A stretch of 64,000 bases of DNA from Phylloscopus collybita. Lineage: Eukaryota; Chordata; Aves; Passeriformes; Phylloscopidae. Position 1 is the first letter of the stretch. Every line of letters begins with the position of its first letter. Under the pieces are notes generated by a model that saw only the letters and a list, made by a program, of their open reading frames with translations, was not told where the DNA came from and made no database searches. The stretch is from the NCBI GenBank assembly GCA_027886175.1, contig JAJNNQ010000023.1, forward strand, positions 9,751,001-9,815,000, in the 5' to 3' direction. This document shows positions 36,496 through 48,433 of the stretch, piece after piece. The translations under genes and the position numbers were made by a program.

Positions 36496-39400
36496 TCATA
36501 AATGTCCAGTTTGCAATAAAGTGTATTTAGAAATAAAATCTTCCACCAGGTCTCCCTGCAACATCTTCATAGCTCGCCAGTGAATGCTCCCACAGTTTTC
36601 TGGTTTGCCTTGGGGATGACCTAGCTCCTCCTTGATATAATCCAGCCAGAGATCTTTAAAATAAAAATTAAAGTTCTAATTAGATGTGGAGTAGATATTA
36701 CTTAACAAACATAGCAAGCCTAACTAGAAACTCTCCAAGTGTCTTTGATATTAGTGCAATAGGGTTTACTTTGTGAAACTACAGTCTCCAGCACCTTGAG
36801 GAGCAAAACCCTGGGTTCTATTCCTAGCTGGAAGAGTGATGTCTTCATAAACAATGCAACAAGAATTGAGCTGTGTACTTCCTTAGAAGGAATATTGCAG
36901 AAATCTTCATTATAATTATATAGCTCCATACTGTTCATAAATCCAAATTAAAAGTGATACACATCTCTTATGTCAGCCAGTGTCTGAATGTGATTTGCTC
37001 CTAATTGTGCTGGAGCCATCCCAGTGCCAATGACCCTGGGCTGACAGTGGAGGGTCCCTGCAGTGTCCTGCACTCAGTGGCACAGAAGAAATAAGTTCAA
37101 CTCTGCATAGCACAAGGGCAGAACAAACAGGGACCTTATGAAATGGATGGAAATAAAAGAGGCAGCAGTGATTGAATGAATGAATAAATAATAAAAATCA
37201 GAATCCCCCTTACCAGTATTTGTTGAACCAAACTCCCTCAAGGCACGTTCATAGTATTCTCTCAGATGAAGCATTTTGCAGGATTCCTAAAAAACGAAGG
37301 TATTAAAAGGCCATTTATTTTGTGCAGAAGTGAATCTGTAGCATTATTAGATTCTGATAAAGGAAGAGAGTCATGGCAATTACATGCACACACTGCTGAA
37401 GATTAGCTACCATGGAACTTGGGTTTGTATCACATCCTATGAATCAGCTGCAGAGGACAAACACAAACTGATCAGACTAACACCACTACTCTGCTTCCTA
37501 TTTAGATCTCAGGTTAGAACTGCATTTTACAAATACAAAGCATTAATTGAATAGTCAACAGCTTACTTGCTTCTTTTCTATTTGGATCATCTTCCTGAAG
37601 AAGTCAAGTGAAAATGGACGATTTTCACACAGGCTGAAATAAAAGAAGTGACTTTAGACTTAAGGAATTTCAACATATATCCTAGAATAATCAGGTTTGA
37701 AGGTTGTTTTGGTTTTTTTTACCTGGTAAAGAGTCTCTTAACTTTCTTATAACCACAATTTCTGTAAGTCCAGTCAAGATACATTTCTTTCATGGTCACA
37801 GATTCAGCAGGAGTTGTGGCATGTAAGGATCTCTGCAAGTTCAAAAGGAAAAAAAAAACCCAAAATAAACAAAAAATAAACCTACCACATAACCTACAAT
37901 TAAATGGCCCAATTAGTGCTTCTCCCCAGTTAGTCATCTGACACAACGAAGATCTCTTAAGTCTAAACGTTTCTCCTTCAGTATTCCATACAGCTGAAAC
38001 TGGCATTTCCATAAATCCCTTCATGCAGAAGGTTTCACAATACTCTGCCAACAGCTGAAGTCAAGCTTCCACCTGAATACATGTTTTATGTAGTAAATGG
38101 GAGGAAAAAAACCACAACCCAACATGCCAGGCAAAGAGAAGATGTTTTTCTCTATGCTACAGAGGAAATCCATAGTGAGAATAAAGTCCTCATTCTGATC
38201 TTAACTTTTCTGTAACAAAACTGGTGTTTTCACACAAATTGGAAAATTCTCTTTTCCATCCTCCAATAGGTATCTGAAAACAGAGCCAATACTCTAGACC
38301 ACAAAGCAGGAATCTGTCATTAGTTGTGCTTACAAACATCCACATGCCTTAGAACATGGGAATGACACTTGTGCCTGTAAGTCTATGTCCAACTCGTTTC
38401 TTTAATGCACACAGTTTTGCTTTGAATTCTTTGGTATCAACACATCCATGAAGGAACTTCAGTATAAAGCATTTGTTGCATGTTCCATCCACACACATTG
38501 TTCCATTTTATTGACACAGACATAAAAATAGATTTTGATTAGCCAAGTACCTGGTAGAGAGCTTCTGTGTCTTCCTTGCTGTTTGTGCCCTCGCTCCATT
38601 CCACCCAGAGGGTCCACAGTGGCAAAGTGCCCTACAAGGTCAGCAAACACATCAAATGGCTGAAATACAGTGACTCTGATTTACAGAAACAGACAGCAGC
38701 ACAGCCATCAGGTTCTGTATTACCTGCCATAAAAAATACCCTTTGAACACAGCTCTTGGAAGGACAGCTTTGAACTGCACACTGAAATCACTTCTCATTT
38801 CCATCCTCATTTACAGGATAAATCATGCTTAGCTGGACAGCTGTGTTGCCAGGGATGAGAACCAAGTTCTGCATCACTGAGCACTGCAGTACACAGAGGT
38901 GACTTCCAAGAACAAAAAGGAAAGAAACCCTCCTGTTTCCTCACTCACTGTGCCCAGTGTTTGAAATGGAACAGAGCAGGAGAGCACACAGCTAATTCAA
39001 GGCCTGAAATACCACACAGGCATTCGGTATATCAGACAGTGAAGAAAGGGAAACACATTTTTCCATTAAGACACAAATATCAGCTCGCTGCTATGAGAGT
39101 ATGTAAAATGTCACCTGTAAGCATTCAAACTTTAAAGATGTGAATTTCACATGAATTGACAATTCCCCAATACTCGGGAATGCACTTTGCATGTGAAACG
39201 TCAAGTTCTTGCTTCTGACCTTAAAGATGGTTAGGGACTTTCAGTGTCTTCTAAACAAAACACAAACAACAACAACAACAAGAAAACAAACCCAAAAAAA
39301 CGAGTCAACAACAACAAAGTAAAAAAATAAACAAACAACCAAACAAACCAACCAATCATCAGAGGTTTCTGGCCCAAGACTAATGCATGTAAGTCCATTA

Positions 39401-42400
39401 AACCAGCACAGACCTTAGATTTCACATGTTTAATGGCTTCTTCAAAACACTGGGTCACATCATCCCTCTCCAGCTGGATCAGCACCTGCAGCCTCATCTG
39501 CCACGTTTCCACAGACTGGCTGAAGTGCCTTGTTGCAGCTTCTGCCACCTCCACAGCCTTCTCAGAGAGGTTGGAGTCCAGTAAGAGCTGAACCTGAAAC
39601 CCACCAGATACAGCTTTGTTAAAAAGCAGGGCTTTGAACCAATATTGTTCATCTTTGTGTCTACTCAAAATGGCAAAGACAGGCACACAAACAATGCAGG
39701 AAATCCTCAGCATTTATTTCTGCTGTGTCAGTTCTTACCCACTGCTTGTAGAGAGCTTCTGAGAGCAAACTGGACTCATGGGCTTTGCTGAACACACTCA
39801 GTGTCCTCTCCAGCCTCTAGAACCAACAGAGAAGAAAAAAAAAAAAAAAAGAAAACAAGCATTATTCCTATATATACCAGATTCCAGCATTCCAAGAAGT
39901 CCACTGGATTGTGTATCCTGTCAATGAATATCTAATTACACATTATGTGTTTAATGCTCTAGGTACCTGCGAACATTCCAAGATAAAGTGGAAATCTGAG
40001 CATTTACTTCTCTTCCTTAAGGAGCAAAGAACAACATTGCATTGTTCTTACAGTATAATACTAGGGAACCAAATTGCACAGGATAATTAATTAATTAACT
40101 GAGTCATACCTAAGCAAGGATGCCTAATTAAATTACCCATGTGCCAGCACCAAACTTTGCTCAGACTTATTTGCAAGAGTCATTTTAATTCATCCTCTTC
40201 TTTGAACAAGCACAGGTTTGAAGGACGTGTCAGTGAATTTTTAAGATCCCCTTCAACCCAAATCATTCCATGATTCCATGATTAACAAGTCTGCAGTCTT
40301 ACCTTTCACCCAAAGAGGTCACAATACTTTACTGACAAGGCTGGTTTATGCCCAGGTTAATCTGTCCAGGCAGGCTACCTGTGAGCCTGGCAGTAAAAGT
40401 GATCCTCCCAGATGGAGATTAAGTTATTTTTAACAATGGACACAGGTAAGTAATTTTGATAAAATGTAAAAACATATCTGCTTCTTGTCAGAGGTATTAC
40501 AGAGGTCATTAAAAATAGGGATCATTTGTTAGTATTATTTCCTAATAAACTCTTACCTTTTGCTTTAATTCTTCACTGTTGGTTTTTCTGTTGTACCTCT
40601 CTAAGCAAAAAGTGATGTAGCATTTCCACATGTCTTCTGTAGAAGCAAAGGCATACTATGACACTTTACAGAATCACAAGAATAAGTATAAATATTTGTC
40701 TTTAAGAAATACAAAGATACAAATGATACAAAATGTTAATGCAAACTTTGTTTGAAAATGTTATATTGCAAGAGAGGCCCTAGATTTATAACATTACACT
40801 TTAAAATAGCTCTCCAGTCCAAGCTGCAGGGACTAACTCTTTACAAAGAGCATCAAGCTCTTATTTAGCTCTTAGCTCTTCAGCTGAGACTTTTAAAGAT
40901 CCCTTCCAACCCAAACTATTCTATAGCTTTAAAGGCTGAACAGCAGCAAGTTTGAGACCAGTCCACATATAGTCCCTTGACAACCTTCTTTACAAGTAAG
41001 AACAATACCAGAGGCTGAAGCTGGATATCCACTCCCCTGCAACTCAAAACCATTGCTTACTCACAGCTGACCAGCAAGAGACTCACATTTTCAGCTAAGC
41101 AGCTCCTCCAAGAGCATAAGTACATTGGGAAATAACCCAAAGAACACATAAAATAGAACCCAAGAGGGAGCATCCAAGAACTGCTTGCCTTCTCTTAGGT
41201 ATGGTAGAGCCTGCCTTCACCTTCTTCAAAGCTTTTACAGGCTGCTCAAGTACCAGAAACAAATGTTAAAATGCAGGCAGAACATTTCACCTGTTGGGAC
41301 TGCTCTCACAGCTTCATCAAAGACTGCACAGCACCGTTCCTCTCTCTGGGCCATTTCTGAGACTTTCTTCTGTTTTGTGGTGTTTGCTGTGGGCTGCAGG
41401 GAGCCCAGCTCCAGCTCCCGGCGGGCCATGTAGTCCCATGTCAGGGGCTCATCAGCATACCTGGCCTGCAAACTAAACACAGCATGCCTGTAACAGCCCT
41501 CAGCCACCACTCCTCACCTGCAGGTATGTTTGAGAGGGTTGTTGTATTGCTAAAGAAATAGTTAATTGCTAAGTAACCAAATGTCAGAAAAGAAGTATTT
41601 TCCTTTCCACAAGAGAAAGACAAAATTTTAGTTTCTTAAAGTATTATTTAATATGGATATTCCCCAGAAACAACATGAAACAGACAGGGAGCTGTCAAGA
41701 GAGATCTTTCTTTTAAGAGGAACAACTAGAGAAACAAAAAACACAAAAACCCCACCAAAGTACACTAGGAAAATCCACAGTTCCTGCAATGAATGTACAG
41801 AAACTAAGTGCAGTAATTATTCAGTAAGAACTGTATTTTACCTAAATTTTCTTAGCAGCTTTTTAAAGCCCTTTCAGAAGTTAGATACAGGTATCCTCTT
41901 TTAAAGATCATGCTTTTGTTTTTCTTTCCCATAAGGATTTCACAAAAGCCTTTACACTGTTTCCCTAAAGTTCTAAAAGTCCAGTCAATCCACTATAAGT
42001 TAGAGAACCTATAAGAATATGTTTCTTAAAAACCAAATCAAAATAAAATAAAGATACAACACAAAGTCACAACTCACCTTTCAAGGATTTCTTTTTGCAA
42101 ATCTTGGGTAAAATCAAAGAGCTTTGCAATAGAGAGCACAGCCAGCTGGAACTCAACACCTACATTTCAAGAGGAGATATATCAAGTGGAGTATTTGCTG
42201 AAAAATTCCTCAACATATTACATCAATTGCACTTTGCATTTCTGTAGCTTTGTTCCACATGCAAATTTAATCAGCACCTCCTCTACTCCCTCACTTGACT
42301 CTGGCAAGAAAACACAAAATGCTCCACACTCCAGACAGATCTCTCCAAAGCTGCACAAAATAGATGTCCACAAATTGTGTCTTGTATCTCCACAACTTAT

Positions 42401-45400
42401 CTTTGAAAATGCCAAGTGACACGACTTGACATAATCAGATCTTTGTGAGCCCCCACCAGCCATTACTCACCTTACTATTTTTAGGTGCTTACGAATCATT
42501 TTTATGCCTATTGTTTCCAGTATTACTCCAGAAAATTAAATTAAGCAAACTCTTTCTGAAATTTCCTCTAATATAATTCTTCCTCACTAATTTTCAATGT
42601 TCATTACTGTATTTTGCCCAGTCTTCCAAAATATCCCCATCTGTCATAACTTCTCAAAGATATCTGCAACTAGTTTGCAGTTATTTTACCCAGTTCTCTC
42701 AATAAAATGGCTGATATTTACCAAGCCTGCTTCATCTAAAATAACTTAGCCTAGTTCATTTTTAGTCTGAATTTTTACTTTTTTGCCACTAGTGGTAGCT
42801 AATTAGTTGTGATCTAATGTTCAGCAAAGTAAAAAAAAATATGTAACTCTGAGCTGTCCTTCAGTTTTCTTTTTTAAACAATTAAGTTTTGAGGCTGTAA
42901 GCCAGCACTAGCCCTCTTCAGCCCGAGAGCTGTTGTGCTGGAAGAGATGTCAGCCTGCAGGAAAGACATGCAATCAGAACAACCAGCACAATTAATTTAT
43001 ACTCTGGCATTAAATAGGTTCTGCTGAGAAAATGGTGTATTTGAAAAAAGCATCTCAGTGTGTGCATTGAAGCCAAGGCTATCAGCACTGCCTACTGCAG
43101 AACTGGGTTAAAGGTTACAATTTTCTTAATGAATAAGTACAAGAAATGTTCATTCACCTTTAATTTTCTGAGAAGCATCCCTGTAGACTATGCGAGCCAT
43201 TTCCCCGTTGAGAATGTCTTCAGAGTAATTGAATTCCCCCTGAAATATCAAACATATCACTGAAGAAATTACCGTCCTTTCTCAGCTAACATTTCTGCAA
43301 ACAGGGAAAGATAAATCAGAATATACTAATATTTTTTCTTCATGCAAGTCTATTTTTATGTAATTTGCACAAGTCAACTATAAAGAAATGAGGCAGGAAG
43401 TTTGACTATTACTTTCCAGAAATTACTTATTTTCAGACTGAGGAATGTAAGAAAAGATTCTATGCAAAGATACGAATGCAAAGAAAAAATAAATGTATGA
43501 AGTATTAAAGCTGAGCATCAGCAAATACTTAAAAAACTCCACACAGGTGCAGGACATGAACAAAAATATTCTCCGAGCCATTGTTAAATGAACCATTAAT
43601 CCAAAACTGGATTATACATGTGGATTTCAACATGTAATATACCAGCAGACAATATCTCTTTAGTTAGTTTAGCTGTTCTACCAGGTCCATCTTTGCTTGT
43701 TCAAATTCTTTCTTCTCCTTCCTCTGTTTTTCAGCATGCATAAGCTCCATTCTGAAATACTGCAAGAGTGACAATACAATGAAATTACTGTGGGGATAAA
43801 TCATAAAAATGTAAGTCCACAAACAGGGTAAAATAAGCTCTGAGGAGATACAAATCAGGACTTCATCAGATCCCACAAATGACCTAGAACCTTGGTTTTT
43901 GAAGGTTTGTGCACCTACCATTATTTGCCCTGTGTATTTGCCCAGAAATTTCCAACAGGGAGCAATGATCATTTTTTAGTCATTCTTTAAACCCTAACTT
44001 GCCCCCAAAGAAAACCAACAATCCTCAACAAAGATTGGGGATGCCAGACTGAGCCTGACAACTACATCCTAGCAAAGCTTAACCGTACCATAGAAAGGAA
44101 TTTTAGGGTTGCTTTTTTATATATTTTTGACATTTTCCTGCTGATGGAAAAACAAGTTTTTCCAGTTACCTCAGACAGATCAAGGAAACATGCTGAACTG
44201 ATTTGCTCTGGTTGACCAAGTACGTGGTGTAGTCACTGCCTGTCATGTTTGAGTTTTCTGAAGTTCTTTCTTAGGGACCAAAACTGGTAAACAAGGTCAT
44301 ACTTTTTAAACTCTCTTGTTTTTCACATTTCTCTCCTAAGGAGGGACTTTGCTTGTTGACCCTTGGTGTGACCAATGGTTCAAAGGATCCCACCTCTTAG
44401 GTGGGCACCTTGTAAAAAGGTATAAAAATAGGTTCTGAGAATAAACCAGCCCCTTTTTTGGAGCATCAGCCTTCTGAATCACGAGTCTGTGTCTTTCCTT
44501 CGTGTCCAACAGCAACAACGTGGTCATAGAAGAAAAACAGGAACTCACTTCTTGGTAAAGTTTGGGGCACTCTGGATGGAAGCGCAAGGCACGAAGGAAC
44601 AAGTGCCTGGCACTTTCTGATGACAGCCGTGTCTCCATTTCCCACTTTGCTGCCATAATCCACAGTGCTGCAACAGGTGACACAAATAACTTTATTTAAC
44701 CTCACAACATGAGCCCAGCACCGGAATAAGACTGATTATCTCCCACGTAAAACTGTAAAGCAGACAGGCAGATCCAGGAAGTTTAATCTGCTTTAGCTAC
44801 AGATCTAATGATGTCTTCAAAAGCCAAAAAGCAGTCATGAGCACTCAACATCTCTAGCTTCTACAACTACCAAGTCCCCAGTCCATCTGGGAACTGGTCA
44901 TTCTGACCTACTTCCCATGCCTTTCTGATTGCTCAGCACAACCCCTGCCAGAGCCCTTCTCTGAAGCAGCAGCAAGGCAAGGAACAGAGAGCAGGAACTG
45001 CAGCCCAACAGCTTGAACTGAGATCTGTAAGAATTTACATCAACACCATACAACCTATGCTGAGGCATTTATGCAGCACTCATTATTGTGTTATTTACCT
45101 GGTTTATTGGAATGAATGGCCAGCATGGTAGAAAACACCTTACTGAGTTGATGTTTCGCATTCTGTAAAAGAAACAGTTTTGTTTCACCCACTCTGGTAC
45201 TGAATTGAACCCCCAGCATCAAAACTTCAGTAGGGAAGGTTACAAGCTGTACTACAGTAGCTCTGAAAAAGATGCTTCTCTGTTACTTTATCTATAGTAG
45301 AAAGTTTCTCATATTTACTCAGCAGTAACCAGCATTTAAATGTCACCCCATTAGAGTAGCATAGTCAACTCAAATTTTCTGAACTACACAGCCAACACAA

Positions 45401-47284
45401 ATGTTGCCCAAGTCCCAAACCCATGGTTTCACTGCCCTCTTCTGAAACAGAGGTTGTATTCTCTTTTGGCCACCTTCACCAGCATGCAAAGCCACCTTCT
45501 TCAGTACAGAAATGACAGCACTTGAATGCTGGTAATAATGTGAAGCCTTGCAGAGGCAAGTTTATCAAGTACAAAACTGACAGAATTAGGCTTTTCAGCA
45601 CAACCACTACAACAAACATTTGGAACAAAATCACAGTTCACAGACAAGGGAATCACTCACTCCAGAGAAGGTATAACCAATATTATGGTTCTCACAAACC
45701 AACCAGTACTCCAGATTTAATGCAGTCAGCCTCACTTTTGCCCCTGCAAGCATCGAATTTCATACTAATTCATTCTCAGTCAAACTCTACACTTACATAC
45801 ATCAGTGAAAATCCCAAGCAGCTCCAACAACACTATCAAAATTATTTCAGTATTACAGCATGTAGCAGTAAAGTTTGTCACCCTATCTTTAAACCAAGTT
45901 TCAGATGCATGAATAAGCACCAGTCTCAACCTGGCTAAGATCAGGATTTGAAAACTCACCCACTGCTTGCAAAATGCAACATGGGAAAGCCAGAGCTGGA
46001 CATCATCCTGTTGGGAATCAAAAGAAGAAGAAGAGAAGCAACCTCACAATGTGTAAATTCACTTGTACACTGACAAGCAAGCAACACACCCTTGGTGCAA
46101 TGACCTGGCATGCAGAAAAAAAAGAATTCCAAATCTCAGTATGAATAAACTCACTTTCCATTTCCCTGTAGCTCGGTTGAACAGGCTGTGGACTCTATGC
46201 AGAATAGAATGCTCAATTTCATCCTTCTTAAAGGAATAACCAGTGCGCTAGGAGGGAAAAAAATATTCATTTTATTGCAACAGAAAATTTGGAATAAAGT
46301 ATTTTGCACTCTTAACAACTGACAAACTTACTGCTCTTCTTTTCTTGATCAGTTCCAGCAGATTAACTTCATACTAGAATGGGAAGAAAAAAATATTTAA
46401 AAGCAAACGTGGAGGCACATAACAGCATGGCAAGAAAATAACTCTATCAAGTTTGTTATAGATGATCAGGTGGACAGTAAACATTACAGTCAGGAAAACA
46501 TAAGCAGTAATTTTTGGTTGGGTCACTACATTTCTAAGACTCCTGGCCCTGCACAGGGCAGCCCAACAATCCCACCCTGTGCCTTAACACGCTGTCCAAA
46601 CACTGCTTGAGCTCTGTCTCAGGCTCCTGGCCACGACCATTCCCTGTGGAGCCGGTTCAGTGCCCACCCACCCTTACAAGAACCTTTTCCTGACACTGAG
46701 CTTATTAATTCCCTTTAACTACAATTTGCACAGCATATCAGGGAACTGGGGGCTCTACATCCCTGGAGAGACAAGAAACTACAGGAAAAGGTCACAACAC
46801 GAGAGGAGCCTGACCCCAAACTCGGGCACCAACTCCTGGCTACGCTTCATCCTCTGGTGCCAACAACCGTTCACAGGTGAGCACCAGGGACCAGGTGAGG
46901 AGGGGTCTCTGCTTTCTGACCTGTTCCCAACGTGGGTCACGACAGAACCACCCGGCTCTAACTGAGCCGGGTCTGCACCGAGAGCTGCCCCCGCTCTGCC
47001 GCTCGGGGAAGCCTACCTGGATGTAATTAATGAAATCCTCCTTCCGCAGCGCTCTCCGATTGATTTTGTACTCCAGAGCCGAGGCTTTCCTCAGGACGGC
47101 CCTGCGGGAAGGGGAGATCAGCACCCGGAGCGCTCCCGGCCGTACCACGTGCGCTCACCCGCCCGCCCGGGCCCGGGCCCGGCCCCGCTCACCGGATCTC
47201 TTTGCGTGTGAAGAGCCCGACCCGCTCCAGCTGCTCGAGCTCCGGGATGCGATCCTCCAGCCGCTGCTCGATGCGCTCTGCCAT
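36496..47284 (-). CDS. UTP6: UTP6, SSU processome component (19 exons, 597 aa, complete)
   Basis: UTP6 is a HAT-repeat protein of the UtpB module of the nucleolar small-subunit processome, needed for 18S pre-rRNA cleavage. Coding exons, minus strand: 47284-47193, 47101-47017, 46373-46332, 46247-46155, 46007-45960, 45162-45099, 44667-44549, 43759-43682, 43239-43158, 42159-42078, 41472-41291, 40636-40557, 39816-39739, 39593-39414, 38631-38551, 37832-37723, 37633-37567, 37286-37214, 36653-36496. All are AG...GT flanked. Lengths sum to 1794 nt, exactly 597 codons plus stop, the human length. Recognisable blocks: start MAERIEQRLEDRIPELEQLE; ALWIMAAKWEME in exon 7 (HAT motif, about residue 142); YFRMELMHAEK in exon 8; PLTWDYMARRELE in exon 11; YLDWTYR in exon 16 (HAT, about residue 479); REYYERALREFGS in exon 18; and QTGHL at the C-terminus. 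The Kozak context is strong (GCAGCCATGG). The exon 14 donor is atypical (AAG|GTCTGT). Confidence 0.97.
39252..39355. repeat. A/AAC-rich simple repeat in UTP6 intron 14
   Basis: Runs of ACA/AAC units (ACAACAACAACA, AACAAACAACCAAACAAACC) next to the exon 14 splice donor. On the gene strand this is a T/GTT-rich tract starting about 60 bp after the donor. Confidence 0.85.
40237..40283 (+). mobile_element. CR1 LINE 3' tail
   Basis: TTAAGATCCCCTTCAACCCAAATC is followed by (ATTCCATG)2ATT at 40265-40283, the CR1 3' end with its terminal 8-bp repeat (consensus ATTCTATG). It is a short 5'-truncated plus-strand copy in a UTP6 intron, antisense to the gene. Confidence 0.85.
40888..40927 (+). mobile_element. 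CR1 LINE 3' tail
   Basis: TTTTAAAGATCCCTTCCAACC then CAAACTATTCTATAG is a decayed CR1 3' end on the plus strand, in UTP6 intron 11, about 0.65 kb from the previous copy. Confidence 0.75.
44228..44517 (+). mobile_element. Solo LTR of an endogenous retrovirus (copy 2), with 6-bp TSD, in UTP6 intron 7
   Basis: A 290-bp element begins TGTAGTCACTG and ends CAGCAACA. It is flanked by perfect ACGTGG duplications (44222-44227 and 44518-44523). TATAAAAA is at 44421-44428 and AATAAA at 44440-44445, with the same 19-bp spacing as copy 1. By eye about 20 positions differ from copy 1 over 290 bp (roughly 93% identity), mostly near the two ends; the middle is nearly identical. It is antisense to UTP6 and ends 31 bp before the exon 7 boundary (44549). 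No internal retroviral sequence remains. Confidence 0.93.
46536..46740 (-). mobile_element. CR1 LINE fragment in UTP6 intron 2
   Basis: The plus-strand text CTCCTGGCCCTGCACAGGGC, CAACAATCCCACCCTGTGCC, CCATTCCCTGTGGAGCC and AGAACCTTTTCCTGA follows the known antisense order of the CR1 body upstream of its 3' end. The element is therefore on the minus strand, in the same direction as UTP6. The boundaries are approximate. Confidence 0.75.
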
Positions 47285-47480
47285 GGCTGCAGGGCTGCGG
47301 AGTGTCCGGCCCGGCACGGCCCGGCACAGCCCGGCCCGGCCGCCGCCGCTTCCGCCCGCTGCCCGCGCCGCTTCCGCGGCCGCTGCGCCGCTCTGCCGCC
47401 CCCTGCCCGGCTGGCGGGGCCAGAGCAGAGCCTCCACAGCCTCGGGCGGCTTGGAAAGGAGCTCTGCAGATCGCCCAGGC
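47285..47480 (-). promoter_or_regulatory. UTP6: UTP6 CpG-island promoter
   Basis: CpG-dense sequence directly upstream of the UTP6 ATG (47284), continuing through exon 1. Two identical GCCGCTTCCGC blocks (47345-47355 and 47367-47377) lie 22 bp apart; on the minus strand they read GCGGAAGCGGC, with the GGAAG core of ETS sites. A short tandem of GGCCCGGCAC units lies at 47308-47340. No TATA box is seen, as usual for a housekeeping gene. Confidence 0.75.
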
Positions 47481-47499
47481 ACGGTCACCCGCAGCAGGG

Positions 47500-47740
47500 G
47501 ACATGCAGGTGTGTTTGGAATGTCTCCAGAGAGGGAGACTCCCTGTGCAGCTGTTCCAGTGCTCTGCCACCCTCCACGGAAAGAAGTTTCCCCTCACGTT
47601 TGAGCTGGAACTTCTTGTGTTTTAGTTTATGGCCATTGCTCCTCGTCCTGTCGCTGGGCATCACCGAAGAGCGTGGTACCATCCTCTCGGCAGCAGCCTT
47701 GCAGCTAAACACGAGAGCATCGACCAGGCTCAGTGATGGG
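47500..47740 (-). mobile_element. CR1 LINE fragment upstream of UTP6
   Basis: On the minus strand the order is GAGGATGGTACCACGCTC, CAGCGACAGGACGAGGAGCA, TGGCCATAAACTAAAACACA, AGTTCCAGCTCAAACG, then a CACTGGAACAGCTGCACAG block and CTCTCTGGAGACATTCCAAA, the arrangement of a CR1 subfamily 3' region. It begins right at the upstream edge of the UTP6 promoter island. Confidence 0.75.
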
Positions 47741-47864
47741 ACGTCAGCCTGGAACTGCTCCAGCACTTTGCTTCTTGGTGGGATTCCTCCAGGACATATG
47801 GCTCTTTATCTCTCACATGGCACCTTCGTTCCTTCCACCTTTCAAATTCTTAAGGAGAAAATCA

Positions 47865-48071
47865 TCTGCTGTGAGGGTGGTAAGATACTGGCACAGGTTG
47901 CCCAGAGGACATGTGGACTCCCCATCCCTGGAAGTGTTCAAGGTCAGGTTGGACAGGGCTTGCAGTAACTTGGTCTAGTGGAAGGTGTCCCTGCCCATGG
48001 CAGCGGGTAAGAACTAGATGATCTTTAAGGCCCCTTCTAACCCAAAACATTCCATGGGTCTGTGATTCTGA
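47865..48071 (+). mobile_element. CR1 LINE 3' end
   Basis: The plus strand reads TGTGAGGGTGGTAAGATACT, GGCACAGGTTGCCCAGAGG, CCATCCCTGGAAGTGTTCAA, GGTCTAGTGGAAGGTGTCCC, TGCCCATGGCAG, TAGATGATCTTTAAGG and TTCTAACCCAAAACATTCCA, ending in TGTGATTCTG. This is a near-full CR1 3' region, opposite in direction to the CR1 fragment at 47500-47740. Confidence 0.9.
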
Positions 48072-48407
48072 GACAATTAACAATAAAACCAAGCAACAGT
48101 AAATTTTTGTTTCTGAAATTAGGGATGTTTTAGAAAATAAAAATTGAGATGGGAAATAATTTATTGAGAAAATTGCTTAAATGCATGTTATCCACAGCAG
48201 CGTCTGCTGCTTATGCTTTGAGCTGTCACAGCTGTCACTGAGCTGGTCAGCACAGAACCAACCCCACCTCCAAAACTACTCTGGCACAGCCATCGCTCCC
48301 TCCTGGGGGAAAAGGCAGATGTTTGTCTCTGAAAAAACAAGTACCAGGGAAACAGGCAGCAGACTAAGGGCAAGAGGGCTTCTGGTACAGAATTTGTACA
48401 TAATAGC

Positions 48408-48433
48408 AAAAAAAAAAAAAAAAAAAAAAAAAA
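48408..48433. repeat. 26-base poly(A) run
   Basis: An uninterrupted A run between ATAATAGC and GAAAAAGTGAG. No AATAAA precedes it and no flanking duplication was found, so there is no support for a retrocopy tail. Confidence 0.95.

Noticed and set aside
41460..41472. Alternative UTP6 exon 11 acceptor at GCCAG or TTTGCAG
   Set aside because: Only the acceptor TGTTTAG (exon from 41472) keeps phase with exon 10 and restores the SLQARYADEPL stretch that aligns with the known family sequence without a gap.
43160..43263. Plus-strand frame ending at 43263 over a UTP6 exon
   Set aside because: Antisense shadow of UTP6 exon 9 (43239-43158).
47030..47968. 312-codon plus-strand frame over the UTP6 promoter
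   Set aside because: It is antisense to UTP6 exons 1-2, then crosses the promoter island and two CR1 fragments; it has no domain and is a composite of noncoding sequence.
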